The notes under the pieces: model-generated
What the model saw: only the letters and a program-made list of their open reading frames with translations
The model's database searches: none
What the model was told of the DNA's origin: nothing
Shown: in pieces, positions 57,496 to 64,000 of the stretch
Layout: each line of letters starts with the position of its first letter
Numbering within the stretch: position 1 is the first letter of the stretch
Made by a program: the position numbers and the translations under genes
Source of the DNA: Heliocidaris erythrogramma
Lineage: Eukaryota > Echinodermata > Echinoidea > Camarodonta > Echinometridae
Direction of reading: 5' to 3'
NCBI GenBank assembly: GCA_025617745.1
Contig: CM046859.1
Span: forward strand, 24,304,006-24,368,005
DNA length: 64,000 nucleotides

Positions 57496-59353
57496 TCTGC
57501 TATCAGGGATGTTAGTTCGACGCCCTGGCTGCTTTTCAGTTATTTTGGACGTAATACTGCACTGTAACAAGGATGGGTGCAGGGAGTGGGAGTTTCCCCC
57601 TTCCCGCGCGAAGCGCGAAAGCTCTGACGTTTTAGCAAATTTAAGAGAAAGAAAACGGATTGTAGTAAACAATTTGTTTAGGCGGAAAGTTATAGTTCGA
57701 CGCCATGACTGCTTTTCAGTTATTAGGACGCAATACTGCGCGCGCTGTATGTGACAGGGGTTGGTGCAGGGAGAGGAGAGTTATTTCCCCCTCCCCGCGC
57801 GAAGCGCGAAAACTCTCTCACTTCTCCCGCTTTTTGGCTCTCGCTTTTTTTTTAGTGGCTGAATAGGGGGGCATGGCCCCCTTGGGCCCCCTTGTGCCCC
57901 CTGTCTACGCCAGTGGTTGTTATTAGTTATGCATTAGTTGTAGAAGTGAATGCAAGTAGTAAGTTTGTAGTTTAGACAGTGTAACATTCACAGTGCCCTG
58001 ATTATAAACACGATTTCAAAGGCATCTTTTTCACAATAAATATCACATCAAAATATAATTAAATCTTAGTTTTTGCAAAAGGCATCAAGCATTAGTGAGG
58101 GTTAGTGAGTCGTATTTTCACACCAATCATTGCATCAACCATATGTCTAAAATGCACAAACTAATCCAAATATTATCAAACCGTTGTCATAATAATGATT
58201 TTCTAGTTCTAGTTTCTGCAAATTCTCATCACCTGTAAAGGTTGTGCTATCATAAAGTGTATATGAGGTAATTATTTAATTGTTAATACAGATTTTTATA
58301 AAACACACTGTCACTTCCAAACGTCTTGTTTGTTAAAGAGGCAATGTACAAGTGCACAACATCTTTACTCATTTCATTTCATTTTGTTGGGAGCTTGAGC
58401 AAAATATTCATGAAGATACATACCCAATGTTAATTTAAAAAAAATTTTAAACTTTTTTTTTGATGTGCAAACAGTGCAGTTTTGGTAATTGAACACAACG
58501 AACTGTTTAACAATTAACTACAACTGAGTTGTGCTTTTTGAGACCTGAATTCGTATTCACATTGCCCTGATTATACACGCACATCCAAAAGTATTTGGAT
58601 ATTTTACTGAGGAAAACTGCAGAGAAACAACATATGAACACAATATATTTGTTTAGAATTGTTCTTTGAAATAAATCCCTCAAAAAGTTCTGCAATTCTA
58701 AGTGCTTATGCAACAAAAATATAGGTCCTATGCATAGGGATGTTGCACCCACAATTTTCCTCAAACTTGAACAAAGGCTGAAATTCCTTAGTTGGTCCTG
58801 GGACCTGGCCACTGTACGAAATCAGCTCCGCCTCCTTTGGCCTTGAAGTTGTACATTGTATATTTTGTACGGCGCATGAGCCATGATGGCCTAGCGGCTA
58901 TAGGACTATCATATAGCCAGCTCGCGCCTAGCCTAGCAGCTAGCCTCGCACTTGCTACCTAGCCGCGACGGCCAGTGGCCTCGGGCTGGGCACACGCCGT
59001 CGCGTCCGCCACATGCACATCACACGCCGGCCGGATATGGATCGGATGTACCGGTATGTAAAAAATAATAGCAATCATACTGCAATACACGTTGATTTGT
59101 CAAAAGTTTGTCGAGTATATGGATCGCCAACACAAATTAATTCTGTGGAACACAACTCACAGAGTATGAATTTCGACGATTTTTCATAAATTTCATACAA
59201 TTCTTCTTTTTTTCTTATATATATATATATTTCTAATTTTAAAACCTGATAATTTTTTTTAAAGTATACGCGCGTATACCCGAAAAAGTCCAATTTCTTT
59301 TTTACGTATACGGCGTACAAGCGTATACGCTCCACTACACCACTGCGCTAGGC

Positions 59354-60110
59354 ACTACCGTAGCGGTACGGTACACACTAACGTTACGGTATAGGCCTAT
59401 GCTATAGTATAGGCCAACGAACGTAGAGGGCGGCAACACTTTGCAGTCTTGCTATGAGGAAGGTTCACTTCTTACGCGCATGCAGTTGAAGTGCGCGCAC
59501 ATTTTGGTAGGCATGCCAACAAAACCATAAATCGAAGTAATACAATGACGGATTGATAGCGACATGAAGACAAAAGGAGATACTATGAATAGATACAGAT
59601 TAAAAAAAATATATATAATGCAAGAATACATTATTTAAAACATTATTCTATTCATGATACCGTGTAAATTTTATTTCTATAATCTATAATCTTATCGTAA
59701 ATCGGCACCTAATTTGTGATCAGTGATTGTACCAGTGTGCTAAATTCCGTACGTTTTCGGCAAGCTGATTTTGTGACCACTCGCAATGCATTTCGGGATA
59801 GGGGTAACCTCTCTCCCGCTGCGGGCGTACTGCTGAAATTAAATAAAATCCATTCGCTGATCCATCAAAATGCGGAATCAATGAATGCGTCGTCTGCTGA
59901 CCTCGTTAACGGTATACAGTCTAGCTAGCGTCAGCGTAGGCGGCTGGGCAAGGCGAGGGAAAGGTACCGAGCGTCATACCATCTCGCTGCACTGGACGTG
60001 CCCGAGGACGTGTATATATAGCTGTGCTGTCAGGGTATGAATATTTCATAATTTATGATAACGGCTAAACACATCCATAAAACAGAAAAAAAAACAAAAA
60101 CAAAACCAAA
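59354..60110. other. Flank of E2, no clear gene
   Basis: It includes a somewhat GC-richer part (59740-60020) with an open frame of 70 codons (59716-59928) that matches nothing I know. It could be a first exon region, but no donor is convincing. Confidence 0.3.
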
Positions 60111-60114
60111 CAGC

Positions 60115-60292
60115 AACTCGGGGGGGGGGGGGGTTATGGGGATCCAGTTTCCCTTCCATAATTTGCTGACAAGCAAAAAAAAAAAGAAAAGAAAAAAGGT
60201 CTTCATTCTAAAAGGGGGGCACAAAATGCATACTTTTCTTCCAAAGGGGGGGGGGGCAGGGGCCGGAAGTGCCCCCCTGGATCCGCCCCTTC
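60115..60292. mobile_element. GGCGGATCC-type element end
   Basis: The right end reads CCCCCCTGGATCCGCCCC, with G and A homopolymers inside. The left end is blurred in a G run at 60121-60133. Confidence 0.45.
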
Positions 60293-61434
60293 TCTCTTTC
60301 CTTTTCACCATATCTTCTCAGTTTCGCCTTTTCTCATCTTTTTTGTCTTCCCTCTCTATCTCATACATACACATTGATCACATGTCCTGGTTCATTCACC
60401 CCTCCCCTATATGGTTTATTTCATTGATATAAGGACCTTTATCATGTTCACAGAATAATTTTCAATTACATGTATATCTTTCTCACAATCAAGATTTAAG
60501 GTACAATAGTTTATACACGTCAATTCAGAAATACGTTTATATTTTTTTACTTTTTAATGAATATTTTCTTGCATGCAGAAATGAGGACAGTTTTTAGAGA
60601 AGTTTAGACATTGTCTTACTTCTTAAATACACGTTTACTTCTTCTCCTTTATCTGCATACACTTTTTTCATATACTACAATACAATATAGTTCCATCACA
60701 GCCGACTTGTCAAATAATATTCTCTGAGTACAAATTATGTACATGCATTAAAAAAAAAATTCAATCTAAATGAATCATACGTTATTAATTTCAATCCCTT
60801 TCCAAGAAGTAAATTATTTGAATTACAATTTAAAGATTATTTACCCACTACACCCCTACAAAGAAGAAAAATAAATGACCATCTAATTTTTGTTCAACAC
60901 ACACCAATGACAACAATTGTACTCCTAAAAAACAAAGATAATTTTGACAGTTGTAAGAACTCTTTAAATGATCCATCTCCTTTTAGGTTGGTACATGTAT
61001 ATTGCATGTTACTATTATTATAAATCTAACTATAAAAAAGAGGCAGGAGAAACACACAATTAGATAGTTTCAAGTCAAATGAAGTGTTGACTAGTATGGA
61101 TTTTCTCAGTAGATAATGAATAAAATAATAATTTACTTAATAATTTATAAATTCATAGAATCAGATAAGATTATTATTAATTTGTGATACACTGCGGGCA
61201 GATTTAATAAAGGAGTGGCCCTGGCAGTGCTTATCTTAATATCATTTAGGGGCCTGTAATCTCACTATATAGGCCACACAGAAGAGGAAGACCTCCTCAC
61301 ATTAACGAGCTATACTGTAACAAAATGGCTGCATGTGACTACAACATTTGAAACGGGGAGGGGGTGGGTAAAATGGTCAAGATATAATTGAAGAACTTTA
61401 AACTCCTGTTCAGTCATTCTAATTATAATAATAT
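60293..61434. other. No recognised gene
   Basis: AT-rich sequence with CT-rich patches near 60295-60360. Nothing identifiable. Confidence 0.4.
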
Positions 61435-61692
61435 ACATGTATGTCCATTTATATAGCACAACTACTATACAAATATACTCTCTGCCCTTTAATTACTGCA
61501 GCTTTAGCCGAGCTGCCATGAAAGGCGCTAAGGCATTTAAGCAATTTCTCCCAACCGGTACCCATTTACTTCACCTGGGTGGAGAGTGACAAATGTAGAT
61601 GACTGTTTTGCCATTAGCGCTGCGGCAGGATTCGAACCGTGAACCATATGATCCACAGTCTGGTGACGTATACACTAGACCACGACACCTCA
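61435..61692 (-). repeat. tRNA-derived SINE
   Basis: Read on the minus strand it starts with a tRNA-like head: box A-like GGTCTAGTG and box B GGTTCGAATCC at the expected spacing. A body with TAAATGGGTACCGGTTGG and CCTTAGCGCCTTTCATGGCA follows, and it ends in TTGTGCTATATAAATGGACA and an ATT-rich tail. It lacks a good acceptor/anticodon fold, so it is a SINE, not a tRNA gene. Pol III transcription would use the two boxes. Confidence 0.75.
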
Positions 61693-63070
61693 ACATGCAT
61701 ATTATACTTGAATCCAGATATGATTTTAATATGAAGAAATGGGGTAACCTCGCTATTCATAATGCGTGACTAAATGAATAAGCGGTCCTTCTGAATAGAC
61801 AAATTACTGTAGTATAAATTAAGGTAAACTTCTTAAATAGTGGACCTGTAATATTTGTCATTGGGAGCAAATATAAGAAATAAAGACTTAAAACCTAAGA
61901 TTTTCAGTGAAATAACATATAAATTGATTTTTACAACTTACCTTATGATGCATCATGTCCAAAGAGCATTATAAATGTGTATCTTTGTGCAGGCTATCTA
62001 AAGAAGATGTTAAAGTTGAGGTCACTGTTCTAGTTTGACCTCATGAGGGGGCTGTAGTAATGTTGTCAAGATCTGGCTTGGGATGAGGTTTTAAATCAAT
62101 TAAAAATACAGGAAACAAAATTTGAAACCTGTGACCACATAGGAATTATATAAAATTGATTATTAGAAGTAAAAATTTAAAAAATATTACTGACAGAGTG
62201 ATATTTTCAGTAAAAAATATCAATTTCCTGCCTCCAAATCTTCAAGAAATCCCTGCACCTGTTACTTTTCCGGCCATTTTGCATCTAAAAAGTATGCATA
62301 AAATGAATAATAAAAATGACTAAGTAAATATACAACAAGAGGAACACAAAACCTAGATTTCTAGCATAAGAAATGATAATTTTACACTTCTAAATTATAG
62401 TTATATACCTAATACCATATGTCAAATTTGGTACTGGCGGCCATTTTTAAAAATGGCCGCCATGGCTGACCTTTGACCTTTTTCAGGTGGCTCCCCTTCT
62501 TAAAATGTTTCTCATGTCATGGTCTACAACTGTGCCAAATTTCATGCTTGTAGGTAAAAGTGCACAATTGACCCCAAATTTTGCTGTTATCTGCCTAACT
62601 ATAAGAACTGCTCTTCATAACGTGTGTTAAATGAATATAGTAGTTTTCTATGAATAGCTGTCCTTTTGAATAGCGAGCGGACCCAGAAGAGATACATGTT
62701 GATCAAAGCAGGGGGCTATTCCACAGAAGAGCTGAAGTAGAAATCCATATCTGTCAAAAGAAAAGAGGAAAGATTTTAGACAATAGCATCCATTGTGTAT
62801 TTCATAATTAAACAAGCAACAGTTAGAATTAAAATAAAACCCTGAAACTTCGAGCTTCCTATTAACACAGTTAACATCGACTCTTTTTATGAAATGGAAT
62901 AATAAGTGTGAATTCTCAAAACTATTTAAAGAGGAAATAAGTTGGACACATAAAATTTTCAAGGCTATTCAAAAGCAACCAAATTAGTAAAGTCTCAAGA
63001 AAATTCAGTTGGTATGTTTATGTGAAGAAAAATATGTGTACCTAGATTGTATTGAGGTACTAATAACAAC
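61693..63070. other. No recognised gene; perfect 26-bp palindrome at 62436
   Basis: AT-rich. 62436-62461 is a perfect palindrome with half-site GGCGGCCATTTTT. The text around it is non-coding. Confidence 0.5.
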
Positions 63071-63189
63071 CAGGGGCGTCGATTATGCAATGGCAGTTGC
63101 CCCCCCCCCCCCCCCCCCCATAATATTGAGAGGGCAAATATATCATTTTGCCCCCCCCCCCCCAATCCAAAAACGGATTGACACCCCTG
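63071..63189. mobile_element. MITE with CAGGGGCGTCGAT ends
   Basis: The left end CAGGGGCGTCGATTATGC and right end GGATTGACACCCCTG are inverted. Flanks ATAACAAC and ATAGCAAT agree at six of eight positions, consistent with a decayed hAT 8-bp duplication. Two C homopolymers inside. Confidence 0.55.
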
Positions 63190-63247
63190 ATAGCAATCTA
63201 ACTCTTACAGCATAGACCTACCATGCAAAACTGGAGCAGCTAAGTAT

Positions 63248-63306
63248 TTATTTGTTCCTCTCAGAATTCGTCTTCATTCTCAGCGGTAAGCCTTCATCTT
63301 CATCAT
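63248..63306 (-). other. Possible terminal coding exon of a host gene
   Basis: On the minus strand a pyrimidine-rich stretch and acceptor (TCTATTTTACAG) precede a short frame DEDEGLPLRMKTNSERNK and a stop. An acidic then basic tail in 18 residues is plausible for a last exon, but the upstream exons would lie outside the window. Weak. Confidence 0.25.
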
Positions 63307-63805
63307 CTGTAAAATAGATGAAGGAGAGTCGTGTAGAGAAGCATTATTATGTATTAAGAAAAAAAAATGAGATACGCTCATCCTCACCCTCGTGATCTTT
63401 TCAAAGAGGATAAATACTAACTGCATGTACAATCCATCCTAAAATATTTGTGGAATTTAATAAAAGTGTAATGTATTCAACCATCTTATTTTGTTTTGTT
63501 TCTGTTTGCATTAATTAATGAAATGTTTAATATAATAATTAAGGGGGACTAAAAATTATATTTATACTGACATCACCCTGAACATTCCCTAAAGATCTCA
63601 TAATCTCATAAAGGATATGTTACTATAAATTGTTAATCTTACGTGGATGGAGGGATGAAAATGAGTGCATAAATCACCACAGGATCGTCACTCTGGGTAA
63701 CCTAGACCTTTGCCTCGACTACAGTGACATAATTTATATAGAAATAAACGCTATCGTGGAGCTAGTGTAGAGCAGAGCAGAGCTGCGTGATCGTGATCGT
63801 GGAGA

Positions 63806-64000
63806 GTACCTGTATCAATATTCTGCCACGGAGAGGGCGACATACAACATATGCCCACACAGCAGAATAAACCTGTATATACCGTGATCACTCCGGTATA
63901 CGATCTTTCTGTTTTTCAGTCGATCTTCTCCCCCCGCCCCCCCCCCCCCCCCCCCCCCCCCGCCTCTTCCCCTCTATTTCTCTTGTGTTCATGTGTCTCT
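63806..64000 (+). repeat. Second copy of the dispersed repeat at 26628
   Basis: Direct copy of 26628-26800 with extra CTGTATATAC near 63872 and a C homopolymer near 63937-63961. It is cut by the window end. Confidence 0.75.

Larger units (their letters stand above)
46172..57508. mobile_element. F: 11.3-kb element with ACGTC arrays and a spliced gene
   Basis: The ends CCCTGATAGCAGA (46172-46184) and TCTGCTATCAGGG (57496-57508) are exact inverted repeats of 13 bp. The interrupted E2 sequence resumes on both sides. The two ends of the body are different tandem arrays (46185-48010; 54140-57495), and the 6.1-kb core carries a minus-strand multi-exon gene. No target duplication is recognised, and about nine unexplained bases sit at the left junction. 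The missing TTAA argues against piggyBac. No known transposase was recognised, so the superfamily is undetermined. Confidence 0.75.
44522..59345 (-). mobile_element. E2: inverted hAT-type copy with perfect 8-bp duplication, split by F
   Basis: It begins CAGTGTTGTAGTGG and ends CCACTACACCACTG. CGCTAGGC flanks it exactly at 44514-44521 and 59346-59353. The 8-bp duplication plus CAGTG ends indicate the hAT superfamily. The two parts, 44522-46171 and 57509-59345 (about 3.5 kb together), are the reverse complement of E1. E1 carries a segment of about 55 bp near 41885-41940 that E2 lacks. F (46172-57508) was inserted later, within a minisatellite unit. Confidence 0.9.

Noticed and set aside
46172..57508. 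F as a piggyBac element because of its CCCT ends
   Set aside because: The flanks are not TTAA and no DDE transposase is visible.
61620..61692. Functional tRNA gene
   Set aside because: Boxes A and B are recognisable, but the acceptor stem does not pair cleanly and a SINE body and tail follow.

Overview
The window looks like non-coding, transposon-dominated DNA from a marine invertebrate. I infer a deuterostome, probably an echinoderm. The base composition is AT-rich, there are no operons or ribosome binding sites, and splice-like exons are present. The repeat content includes DIRS tyrosine-recombinase retrotransposons, CR1/L2-group and RTE-clade LINEs, a tRNA-headed SINE, many small inverted-repeat elements ending in GGCGGATCC or GGCGTAGCC-like motifs, and long C/G homopolymers. 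The species call is inference. Only one long intact host-like gene is visible: a single-exon immunoglobulin-like transmembrane protein (38825-39820, minus).

Layout, 1-31 kb. 1-4.3 kb: a partial copy (P3) of a palindrome-rich repeat P, a LINE 3' end, and an inverted LINE whose endonuclease is split by a Harbinger-like MITE. 4.3-8 kb: mostly unrecognised AT-rich DNA. 8.1-21.1 kb: a LINE ORF1 (LINE-C) broken by insertions, two long inverted copies of P (P1 9054-11275, P2 17402-21112), a rearranged DIRS fragment (12.2-13.6 kb) flanked by 17-bp direct repeats, a GA-rich tract, a foldback element with 10-bp flanking repeats, and a 5'-truncated LINE inside P2. 21-30 kb: small MITEs, SINE tails, tandem duplications and a short GC-rich patch.

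Layout, 30-64 kb. 30.2-35.1 kb: a second DIRS element (gag, RT, RNase H, inverted terminal repeats), itself holding a tandem-repeat insertion. 35.2-38.1 kb: a TTAA-flanked MITE and a degenerate RTE LINE. 38.1-39.8 kb: the Ig gene, with its 3' end tandemly duplicated. 39.9-40.8 kb: a LINE ORF1/ORF2 junction. 41.08-59.35 kb: the most striking structure. Two inverted copies of a non-autonomous hAT-type element (E1 41084-44410; E2 44522-59345) face each other across 111 bp. E2 has a perfect 8-bp target-site duplication (CGCTAGGC). Inside E2 sits an 11.3-kb element F (46172-57508) with a 13-bp terminal inverted repeat, two large arrays saturated with ACGTC/GACGT words, and a minus-strand spliced gene with DUF4806-like residues. 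59.3-64 kb: a tRNA-derived SINE, small MITEs, a possible terminal exon, and a direct repeat of a segment near 26.7 kb.

Insertion order can be read from the nesting: E2 is older than F, and a small MITE sits in an intron of the F gene. Most coding content is decayed retroelement protein. F is the best candidate for something not previously described. No database search was possible, so family names rest on motifs recognised by eye.
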